The notes beneath the pieces were generated by a model. The model searched no databases, was not told the DNA's origin, and saw only the letters and a program-made list of their open reading frames with translations. A stretch of DNA of 33,302 bases. It comes from a virus. Every line of letters starts with the position of its first letter. Positions within the stretch are counted from its first letter, which is position 1. The translations under genes and the position numbers were made by a program. Shown here piece after piece: positions 23,324-32,900 of the stretch. The stretch lies in the IMG/VR virus record IMGVR_UViG_3300031787_000494, positions 1 to 33,302 of that record, one strand, 5' to 3'.

Positions 23324-24796
23324 ATGAACGAAGAAGCAGTTAATCTTATATTTGATTGGGTAAAAGGTAGAGGATACCAAGGAAGTAAAGAAGAATGGCT
23401 AAATTATATTTATGCCAACGATGATGCCTTTAATTATATCTACGATATTGCAAAACAAAGAGGATATCAAAAAGACCAAAATTCTTTTGGTACACTTATA
23501 GGTAGAACCACTCCTGTAGCAACTACTGAGCCTGCTAAGACTGAGCAAACTACAATAGAGCCTGCAAAGACTGCTCCTGCAAAGACTGAGGTTGCGACTA
23601 CTATACCTGTTGCTGAAACGAAGCCAGCAGTTACGGTGAAAAGCGTAGAGGCTACACCTACTAAGGAGGAGCCAATGACTGCCGAGAAGAAAGAGGTTGT
23701 CAAAAGTGACATTGAGAGCCAGCTCCTTCCTGTCACTGAGAAGACTGAGGTGAAAGCTATCGAGACACCAAGTGACAAGATGGTGATCAAGTCAGAGACG
23801 AAAGCGGAAGTGAAGCCTACAGAGGTAGCAAAGGTAGAAGTAAAAGAGGTGAAGGCTGAGGAGCCTAAGATGAAAGTAAAAGGTAAGCTCAAGCCAGAGC
23901 CAGTAAAGATAGAGACAATAAAAGTGGAGAGCGAGAAAGGCCCGACAACAGTAGAGGTTCCTAGCTTTGCTGTTCCTGAGCCAAGAAAGAAATATAAGCC
24001 TTATGGAGAAAAAGGTCCTGACGTGTACTACTCTGAAGAGTATGACCAGTATATTATTAAGGAGGGAGACAACAGAACAGTAGTAAATAAAGGCTCAGGT
24101 AAGTATGAAGAGTTAACAAATAAAATCTCAGAGTCAGTAGGCTCAACAAAAGAAGGAAAAGGAAAATGTGACACTCCTCCTTTTGTAGGCTGTTCAAAAG
24201 AACAAACTGCACTTACTAATTTTAAATACTATAAAGGAGATAATTATGCTATGGGAAGTGGCAGAACCGATGAAGGAGGGTTAATAGAAACATTAGATTA
24301 TAGAAAAAATAGACTTGAAAAATATGGTGAATCAGTTTGGTCGCTTTATGGAGAAGGAGACGATCCAGATAGAAAAACAGAAGGAGACATTTATTATGCA
24401 AATCAAGAACCTCCAAAGTCTGATAGATTTATAACATATAAACCTTTCGGGAATGACAAAACTTTAATATATGACAAAGAATCAGGGATTATATTAAAAC
24501 AATTAGACCAAAAAGCCCCAATGGTTGATCTCAGTGTAACTGGTCAAGTAGTTGACGAAAAGGGCAATGTAGTAAAAAAGGGTTCAGACCCAAGAGAATA
24601 TTGGCAAAAATACGCAAGAGAAAATCCAAATGAGGGATTGACTGTTTGGCAAGGTTACGAGCTAGACCATCCTGAATACAAAGAACTAAAGTCAATAATA
24701 GAAGGTGTAAATTATAAGAAAGAGAAGGGGTCGAAGAATACTTTTATAGTTCCTTCTACTGAAACTCAATTTGTTCCTGATTGGTTAAAAAAATAA
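23324..24796 (+). CDS. Cargo-type virion protein with N-terminal tandem motif and long disordered linker
   Basis: 490 residues. The first 60 residues contain two copies (about 5-29 and 35-59) of a motif with A-x-N-x-I-(F/Y)-D and K-x-R-G-Y-Q. Residues about 63-215 are a Pro/Glu/Lys/Thr/Val-rich low-complexity linker (TEPAKTEQTT, APAKTEVATT and the like). The C-terminal ~270 residues are Lys/Tyr/Gly-rich, with no recognised domain. The N-terminus resembles that of the giant protein at 26747 (both MNEE, then a similar tandem motif), which suggests a shared targeting or packaging role. GC falls along the gene, from about 48% in a sampled linker line (23701) to about 33-37% near 24250. Confidence 0.62.
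   Translation: MNEEAVNLIFDWVKGRGYQGSKEEWLNYIYANDDAFNYIYDIAKQRGYQKDQNSFGTLIGRTTPVATTEPAKTEQTTIEPAKTAPAKTEVATTIPVAETKPAVTVKSVEATPTKEEPMTAEKKEVVKSDIESQLLPVTEKTEVKAIETPSDKMVIKSETKAEVKPTEVAKVEVKEVKAEEPKMKVKGKLKPEPVKIETIKVESEKGPTTVEVPSFAVPEPRKKYKPYGEKGPDVYYSEEYDQYIIKEGDNRTVVNKGSGKYEELTNKISESVGSTKEGKGKCDTPPFVGCSKEQTALTNFKYYKGDNYAMGSGRTDEGGLIETLDYRKNRLEKYGESVWSLYGEGDDPDRKTEGDIYYANQEPPKSDRFITYKPFGNDKTLIYDKESGIILKQLDQKAPMVDLSVTGQVVDEKGNVVKKGSDPREYWQKYARENPNEGLTVWQGYELDHPEYKELKSIIEGVNYKKEKGSKNTFIVPSTETQFVPDWLKK
23333..23503 (+). repeat. Two tandem copies of a short motif at the N-terminus of the 490-residue protein
   Basis: Residues about 5-29 (AVNLIFDWVKGRGYQG and the following helix with WLNYI) and 35-59 (AFNYIYDIAKQRGYQK and the following helix with FGTLI) align without gaps: A, N, I, D, K, R-G-Y-Q and the final I are shared, with hydrophobic positions conserved. 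Each copy appears to be two short helices with a turn. A similar pair begins the giant protein at 26747. Confidence 0.7.
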
Positions 24797-24806
24797 ATAA
24801 AATCAT

Positions 24807-26732
24807 ATGCCACCTAAGTCATATTTTGGTTACGTTGAAAGGGAAGCTGACAGTTATGTAAACTGGGCTGATGTCGGCAGGACAATAACAAATACTGTCG
24901 ATGAGATTGACCGTGTACGCACCGAGAAAAAAGCCGCCATTGACGCAGCCTATAAGGAAGGACTACAACGAATAAATGACATACCACAAGGTGAGAACAG
25001 GGTATTAAACGAGTTCTCAATAAATCTTGGGTATAACCAAGCAGAGAACCTTAAAATACAAAACAATTTATTGAAGTCCGGCAAACTAAGCCCTAAGGAC
25101 TTTGCCGTGTATTTACAAAATACAACTGACGACATTGACTCAATATATGGTACACTTACCAATGCTCAGCAAGTATTCAAGGAGAAGCAAGACAGGATGA
25201 AGGCAGGGGCGAATCAAGGTATTGAGGTGATAGATGCTATCGACTTAGAGAAATACGGCAACTTTGCTGACCTGCAAACATTCTCAAACATAAACGGTAA
25301 GCTGTCATTTGGCGTTACTGAGGAGACAATAGTAGATGGACAAAAAGTTCGAAAAGTAAAACCTGGCCAAGAGAATATCCTATCAGTAGATATGCTCGTT
25401 GGTGCCATGAACAGAAAGTACGACAGGTATGACTATGTGAAAGATGCATCAGGATTCGTGGAAAGGCTTGGAGAAAGCATAATGTCATACAGGACTTTAG
25501 GAGATAGGATGAAAGCTGGTACTATTACAGAAATAGTGGACAAAACAGGAGAATTAGACCTTGTCAAAGCAGCAGAATATGGGATAACAGATCCAGTAGA
25601 AATAGACAGACTTAAAAAAGTAGTCGCTGATTTTAAGGAAGCAGAAGAAAAATACATAAAAGCTTCATTGTCAGAATATAATATGTCATCTATTATTACA
25701 GAAGAGTTAAATTATGAAGCAACATTTGATAAGACCTTAGCTGAGAAAGACCCTAAAAAGTATATGTATGCGGAAAGACAAAGCAATGGTGTTATTAAGC
25801 CTATGCCTACTCCTGAGCAGGAAAAAGAAGCTGAAAACTTTATGAGAAATCAGATGCGTCAAATGATAGACAAGAAATTGAACATCAAGACATATATAGA
25901 CCAAGCACAAGATAAGCCCGAAAAATCTATACCACAACCAACCGCAGCTCAAAGTGCTAGACTTGAAGGTATTGAAGATGTACAAGGCTCAGCAAGATGG
26001 ATTGGTCAATTATATAGCGGAGATAATAAGGTGAAACAAAACGCATTAGAAATACTTAGAAATGAAACTGGAGTAGAAAGTGCAAGATTTGTAGATATGG
26101 GAAATGGAGTTGTTGGATTAGAAATATCTAATAATCAAGGCAAAACATCAACAATAAAAATCTCGGATGATATAACTGTAGCGCAATTCGGTAATGCAGT
26201 AGCAAGTGCAATATATACAGACACAGAGAATAGAAAAGTATTGAATAGGTATCAGAATAAATTTGACGAAGCTATTACTGCGCAGCACTCAAAATTTACT
26301 CCTATGGATACAGCTGATAAGCCCGATCAATATTGGACAGCTGTTGAAGTTAAAAAAGAAGATCCTTATATATTATTTGTAAACGAAAATAAAAAAACGG
26401 ATGAGAATCCTAAAGGATGGTGGGGAGAAGCTTTTCTTGATATGCCTGCGGAAAATGTTGCAAATAAATTAAATGATAATTTAAAAAAATATGGTGAATT
26501 TAGAGCGAGAAATACAACTGGATATTTTAGCGAAGTAACGGTTGAAAAACTTGATGAAAATGGAAAAGTTATTTCGTCCGTAAAAATTCAACCAAATTGG
26601 GGAGGAAAAAATGATAATAAAAGAGATAACAATATGCAAATATTGGAGAATTTCTTACAAGATAATATGATAAATAAAGGCGGCTCAAACTCTACACCAA
26701 AGCCACCTAAACCGCCAAAACCAGGAGGATAA
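24807..26732 (+). CDS. Internal virion protein candidate (641 residues)
   Basis: It starts PPKSYFGYVEREADSYVNWA and continues with a long helical section rich in Asp, Glu, Lys and Asn (DVGRTITNTVDEIDRVRTEK). From memory, such starts occur in large internal proteins of Bacteroidota podoviruses; this was not checked. The middle is mainly helical, the last third is beta-richer with Trp and Tyr (WWGEAFLDMPAENV), and the end is Pro/Gly-rich (STPKPPKPPKPGG). No enzyme motif is seen. It sits between two cargo-type proteins and, by analogy, is probably carried in the virion. Sampled GC falls from about 47% (line 25201) to about 22% (line 26461). Confidence 0.6.
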   Translation: MPPKSYFGYVEREADSYVNWADVGRTITNTVDEIDRVRTEKKAAIDAAYKEGLQRINDIPQGENRVLNEFSINLGYNQAENLKIQNNLLKSGKLSPKDFAVYLQNTTDDIDSIYGTLTNAQQVFKEKQDRMKAGANQGIEVIDAIDLEKYGNFADLQTFSNINGKLSFGVTEETIVDGQKVRKVKPGQENILSVDMLVGAMNRKYDRYDYVKDASGFVERLGESIMSYRTLGDRMKAGTITEIVDKTGELDLVKAAEYGITDPVEIDRLKKVVADFKEAEEKYIKASLSEYNMSSIITEELNYEATFDKTLAEKDPKKYMYAERQSNGVIKPMPTPEQEKEAENFMRNQMRQMIDKKLNIKTYIDQAQDKPEKSIPQPTAAQSARLEGIEDVQGSARWIGQLYSGDNKVKQNALEILRNETGVESARFVDMGNGVVGLEISNNQGKTSTIKISDDITVAQFGNAVASAIYTDTENRKVLNRYQNKFDEAITAQHSKFTPMDTADKPDQYWTAVEVKKEDPYILFVNENKKTDENPKGWWGEAFLDMPAENVANKLNDNLKKYGEFRARNTTGYFSEVTVEKLDENGKVISSVKIQPNWGGKNDNKRDNNMQILENFLQDNMINKGGSNSTPKPPKPPKPGG

Positions 26733-26746
26733 AATACTTTAATAAT

Positions 26747-26944
26747 ATGAATGAAGAATATATAAAAAGCCTTTACGATTGGATCGTATCTCAAGATAAT
26801 GAATTTAGCAATGTATCATTGCAAGATTTTTCTGAAGGATTAAAAAATGAAACATATGTAAAAGAAATACACAATTATCTTTTGCAAAAAGATAATTCAT
26901 TTGCGTCATTAGATGAGTTTTCGGCTGGGCTAAAATCCACTCAA
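26747..26944 (+). repeat. Tandem N-terminal motif of the giant protein
   Basis: Residues 1-32 (MNEEYIKSLYDWIVSQDNEF, then LQDFSEGL) and 36-62 (TYVKEIHNYLLQKDNSFASL, then DEFSAGL) are two copies of one motif: hydrophobic-x-x-(L/I)-(Y/H), a short helix, D-N-x-F and a final F-S-x-G-L. It parallels the start of the 490-residue protein. A long, apparently disordered Gln/Pro segment (STQQPMAQEQQPVKKK) follows, as expected if this is a detachable tag. Confidence 0.68.
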
Positions 26945-29900
26945 CAGCCAATGGCTCAAGAGCAGCAGCCTGTTAAAAAAAAAGAAGCTTTTGGGGATTA
27001 TGGCGTACTTGGCTACCAGCAAACAGAGGGTCCAATACAGCGCTCGATAAAAGAAGGAAAGCCTACGGAATCATTATCGGAAGAGTTTTCATCGGGGTCA
27101 CAATTAGCTGATGCCTATGGCCTACCTGTTAAAGGTCTTGAGAAAATAACTCAAACACAGCAAGATGTAGCTCAAATAGAAAAACCTAAAAGCCCTTTTG
27201 ACTTACAGTTAAAACAAGAGGTATATGCAAAAAAGCAAGAGGAGATACAAAAAGAACAGCTAAGAGTTCTAAGAGAAACGAATGCCCTTAAACAAAAAGA
27301 GCAAGAGATACAAAAGGAAATACAACTCGAAGCTAATCTTAGAAGCGAGACCCCTGACTTTATAAACAAGCTCAGTACAGTAAACACCAGTATATTTGAC
27401 GACTACTCTAATATAGATGCAATTAAAAAAGAGTTCGCTCCATATGGTATAGTAGTAGAAAAAACTGGGTTCTTTGGCAATAAGCTAACCGCAAGATCAC
27501 TGAACGGAGAAGTTTCCGTAGAAATAGACCTATCAGTAGACTCAAACACCGAAAAGGCGGCTGAGCTAGAACGTCTTAGAAGTTTTATAAAGCAAAACAA
27601 TAGGGTGTCAGAAGAAGAAGACTTCCTAAACAAAGCTCTTCGTGCTAAAAACATGAGACCTTCTGCAAGAACAAATGATGATGGCACTCAATCAACCGTA
27701 AAATTTGTTTCATTTGACAATAAAGTAATTCCAACTCTTTTCCCAAAGGTACCAAATCCTAAGACTAAAGACGACTGGATGGAATTGCCATTCGAGCAAG
27801 CACTTGAAGAAGCAAAGAAAAGAGGTGAAGTATTTACATTTAAAACAGATAAAGAAGCTAAAGATTTTGCTGCTGGTTCTTGGAAAGAAATATCTAAAGT
27901 AGACATAGAGGGTGATAAATTTTTCAAGCAAAGAGGCAGGGACTATATGTCCGATGCAAAAAAGCTTGACAGATATAAAGAGCTAGAGTCAATAATAAAC
28001 TTCGTAGAAGGGTATAATCTTAAAAGCAGAACATCTGATGGGTATAAAGGATCAGCACTTACAGAACTAGCAAAAGAGCAATATCCAAATCTATTTATAG
28101 GTGGCAATAAATTGAGAGGAGACATCAATGAAGTCGTAGCTCAATATAAAAAAGAAAGAGATTTATTGAAGTCTCAAGTAAAAGACATGACGTTTATGAA
28201 ACAAGATGGCACTCTTGAAAAAACAGTCATGGACTTTGATGCTCATTTAGCAAATCTACAAAGAGAAGCCTCTATGGAATCGGCAAAGTTATTCAGAGAG
28301 GCTAAGACCGATATAGACATTATAGATGCTGAGTCTTTGAAAAGGTTTAATATGCCTATCGAGACTTTGATGAAAGAAAATGTAAATAATATCCAAGACA
28401 AACAAGCATATAATAATTTAGTCCAGAAATATAGTGAGGCTCAGAAAATAGCTAAGACAGCAGCTATGAAATACGATGAGTCTCAAACTTATTTCGATGC
28501 TAAAACCAATAAAGAGATAACAAGTGAACTCTCAGACAATTGGAATGCCATCTCATCATCTTTAAGTGATGGGTTGAAGAATGGATTTATAGGAGACCAA
28601 TTACTAGCGCTATCAATGCCTGGTTATGTGTCTTGGTCTGGAGTTAAAGACAAGGAGAGTGCAGCAAAATATATATCAAGTACACTTGCTGGTATGAGTG
28701 GCACTCAAAGCCGTACAATGACAAGACTTGCTGCTGCAACGTCAGCTATGGATTGGATTGACGTGATACTTGACGATCCGTTTGAAGCAACAACAATTGC
28801 TGTAGGTCAGTCATTATCACAGATGTTGCCTTATGGAATTAAGATAGTTCCAGCTATTACAGCCCCATCTACTGGTATAGGTTCAGTAACAGGTCTTCTA
28901 GGCGGTCCTTTTGCCCCATTTACTGTAACGACAGGTGCAACAGCAGGATTTTTTACAGGTCTAAAAATGGGACAAGCAGTGACAGGTTTTGCCACTGAGT
29001 ACACAAATGCCGTAATGGAGGCCGTAGAAAATAATGGATACAAAGCTCTTGACCCTGAATCGTTGGAACAGGCGCTAAATGACCAAAGAGTTTGGGATGA
29101 AGCAAGGGCTGTTGGTCTAGCTAGAGGTGTTCCTATTGCTGTTGTAGATTATGTAACAGCAGGCCTTGCAGGGAAAATGATAAAGCCGGCAAGTAAATTA
29201 GCTACAACTAGCTCAAAATTATCAAGAGCAGCAGCTGAGAACGTAATAATAGACCCATTAGCTGAAAGTGGTGGTGAGCTTGTAGCGCAGGGTAGTGAGA
29301 TTGTCTTTGGCACAGGAAGGAAGGAGATTGACTTTAATGAGGTAGCACTTGAAGGATTAGGCAGTATAGGTACAAACGTGCCGAACTATGTACTTAACAC
29401 ATATAGTGCTATAAAGAAAAATACGGATATTGATCTTGCATATAGTCTAACTGACTATAAAAATATAGCATCAGAGAATGTATCTGATGAGCGCATATCA
29501 AGTTGGGCCAATAATATGCAACGCCTTGGGAAGATTGACGAGTCAGTTAATCAGAAGATACAAGAGAATGTTGGCCTTAGAAGAGATGCTAAGGGCTTGA
29601 TGTCTGTTGGCGGTAAAAAGGTAAATGACAATGTCACTGCTAGGACAATGGAGCTACTTGCTGCCAAAAAAGAGCTTACATCGTCTAAAGAGAGACAAGA
29701 GATTTATGGCGAAGATATAAGAGCTATCAATGAGGAGCTTTCTGCTATGGGCAAAAGCAAGGAGCTATTGCCAGCAGAGAATCAAGTTGACCTAAGTAGT
29801 ATCTCAGGTATTGAGACTAAGGAGGTAGGAGAGTATATGATAAATGGTAGAAGATATACTAAGCAACAATTTTTAGATAAAATCAATTCATCCACTCCTG

Positions 29901-32900
29901 AGAGACTTGCAAAGTTAAATATTGGTGTCAAGAATGACGAAGAAGTATCTCAGACATTAAACGATAAATTAGATGCCTTTCAAAAGCAAACAACAGGTGA
30001 AGTATCTGTACAGCCAGAAGCCGGAATTGGCCAAGAGATGGTCGAAGGAGAACCCGAAACAGGACTTGAAGCAGCTCCCAAGCAAGGTCTCAGCCCCGAA
30101 GAAAGCCAAAGGAAAGAAGAACTCTTAGCAGCATTCGAGAACCCCTCAGAATTAGAAAGCTTTACAGAGGGTGAACCAAAACCTCTTATTAAAGTTAATG
30201 ACGCTTATGAGGATAAAGCTGATGCTCAGGCTGAACTTGACGCATTACTCCAAAAAGAGCAGGCTACCCCTGAGGGCTTAGGCGCTCAGCTTGAGATAGC
30301 AGAAAAGGAAGCTGCACCTGTACAGCCAGTAGAGACATTTACTGAGCAGGACAAAGCGAGACAGCAGGAGCTAACTGATGCACTAGCTAAGGCTGACAAG
30401 AGACGCAAGAACATAACTGTTGGTGAGACGGTCATGCCAAAGGCTGACGTGAAGGCTGAGCTTGACGCTCTTAATCAGAAAGAACTATCATCACAGCAAC
30501 CTGTAACTGAACCTGTAACTGAGACATTGACACCTGAGCAAGAGGCTGACAAGCTAGAGCAAATGATGCTAGCTAAGATGGGGGCACCAAAGGTTGAGGC
30601 GGCACCGGTAACTGAGACTCCTGTGACTGAGACTGTACCTATAACCGAGGTGGCTCCTGAAGCAACAGAAGAAGTCAAAGGGAGTCCTTGGGATATTGTA
30701 AATGCAGAAGAAAAAGCGTACAGAGAAAAGCAGCAAAAGGATAAAGACCAAGCTACAAGTGATATTGAATTGATAAACAATGGAGATCAAAAAACCATTG
30801 ACAAGTACTTCAAAAAGAGTGGATATGTAGAGATAACAGGAAATGAAACAAACCCAAACCTAAAAGGTAGAAAAGGAGTTTACAAACAAACGGGAGCTTC
30901 TCTTATTATAAAAGGTAGTAAGCAAAAAGCTGCATTAGATACGGCAACAAATATTTCTAAAAAGAAAATACAAGGATTACCTAGTGCAAGAGTTGAGCAA
31001 ATCGTAAGAGAATTTGAAAAGAAATCAAAACAACCAAAGACTGAGGCTCCTGTAACTGAGGGTAAAGTAGAAACAGAAAACGAAAAGACTGCCAAGAGAA
31101 TTAGAGGTAAGAAAATGAAAGGCACCTTGTCAACTCTTGACTTTGGCATAACTCAGACCGTATACAATGGGGCATTGGAATTTATGGCAAGGCAGGTTGA
31201 GAGTGGAACAAAAATAGGTGAAGCCATTACTGCTACCATAAATTGGATTGATACAAAAGTCGGCAATATAAAGTGGGACAAGGAATCATTTAGCAAGTAT
31301 ATGAATACTGCGGCTGAACAGAAAAAAGATATCCCTGAATTAAAAGATGTAAATAGTACAACTAAATTATTAAAGAAAAATAATACTATTTTATCAGCTT
31401 TAAGAGATGCGATTGCAAATATTAATAGAAGTTATGTTTTAATAAATGGTATAAAATACACAAAGGATGAAATAAAAGATTTAATTTATGATATAATAGG
31501 ATCTGAAGTTGACAAAATAGTTGATATAAAAATTACAGGTTCAAGAGTATATGGCACATCTAAAAATAATAGTGACTTAGATATAATTGTTGAATACGAG
31601 GGAGATATAAGAGAAGACACTTTATTTGATATCGCTAATGGAGAGCGGTTAAAAATAGGGAATGTAAGAATAGATATAAATCCAATTAAAGCAGAAAAAT
31701 CAGGTACTATTTCAGAAAATGCAATTAAAGAAAGAAAATACCTAGATGAAGTAGCAGATGAGAAATATCTTGCAAGAGCCTACCATTCAGCGAAAGTAGA
31801 TGGTACTAATCCTAAATTAGTAGAAGCAGTCGAAGGTTTACTACAACCTGCTAAAGAAAAAACGCCATCTCTATCAGATGCTGTCAGGAGCTTAAAGATA
31901 AAAGGACCTGGTGGATTGCAGAGTAATATACTTGGTGTACCTATTGCAATATGGAATGCGGCAGTATTAACAACCGCTAATGCTATTGATGCTGGTGTTG
32001 CTGTTTCTAAGGCTGTAAAGAAAGGAGTAAAAAAAGTAAAGGACTTAGTAAAGAAAAATAAACTATCTAGCAAAATAACAGATAAAGAGATAGACGATGT
32101 AATATTAAAAAACATATTCGAAGTCATAAGAAAGAAAGCAAAGGATAGCGGTTTCTCCGATACAGGCGTTAGAATATATCTTAAAAGAAATGGTATTGAT
32201 GATGCTACAATAGATATGTTATTTGGCGCTCCAGAAGAGGCTAGCACATCTAAGCTAAATGAGACCATACTGCCAGGCTACAATGAGATGATGAATAAGG
32301 TGGATGCTATGATCGCCAGACAAATAAAGAGAGGCACAGCAGTAGATAAGATAGGTAAGAACTTAGATGCATTACTTAGGAAATTTGATGCCTATATCAA
32401 CGCCACTGATGCACAGAAAAAGGCATTAGAGCAAGAGGCAAGGAATAGAATTGGTGCAGCACAAAAACGTGCGCCATCTACTGGTAGAATACTAGGAGCA
32501 TTCAAAGATATCACCAACCTTGGCAGAAAGGAGAAAAGCACAATCCTTAACAACATAATGAGACTTTCTAAGGATGCTGCAAACGACTTGGCAAATGAGA
32601 TAAAGGCAATGAAGGTAAATGGTAAAATAACCATTAGCCAATTTACAGCCATTCAAAAAAGGCTGAGTAAGGTCAACTTCTCTAATGAGAGTTCCATTTC
32701 CTCATTTGTTGATTATATGGCAAAAGTATTCAAAGATGCCGAGTATGCAGAAAAAAAAGCAAGAGCAAATGACTTGCGGTCAAAGATAAAACAACTATCA
32801 AAGAATAAAGGCAAATTTGGAAACCTTACAACCTTCGCTGCTGAGTTTGCTAAGATTGACCCGGCAATGGTTGAGAATATTGACGAGTATATTGAGATGG

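Noticed and set aside
29990-30680. CRISPR array or DNA-level satellite
   Set aside because: The repeats are in the reading frame, with imperfect protein-level similarity and no regular spacing of identical DNA units.
31430-31770. A HEPN toxin paired with the nucleotidyltransferase
   Set aside because: I looked for an R-x4-6-H motif near the domain in the same frame and saw no convincing HEPN, so a toxin-antitoxin pair is not supported.
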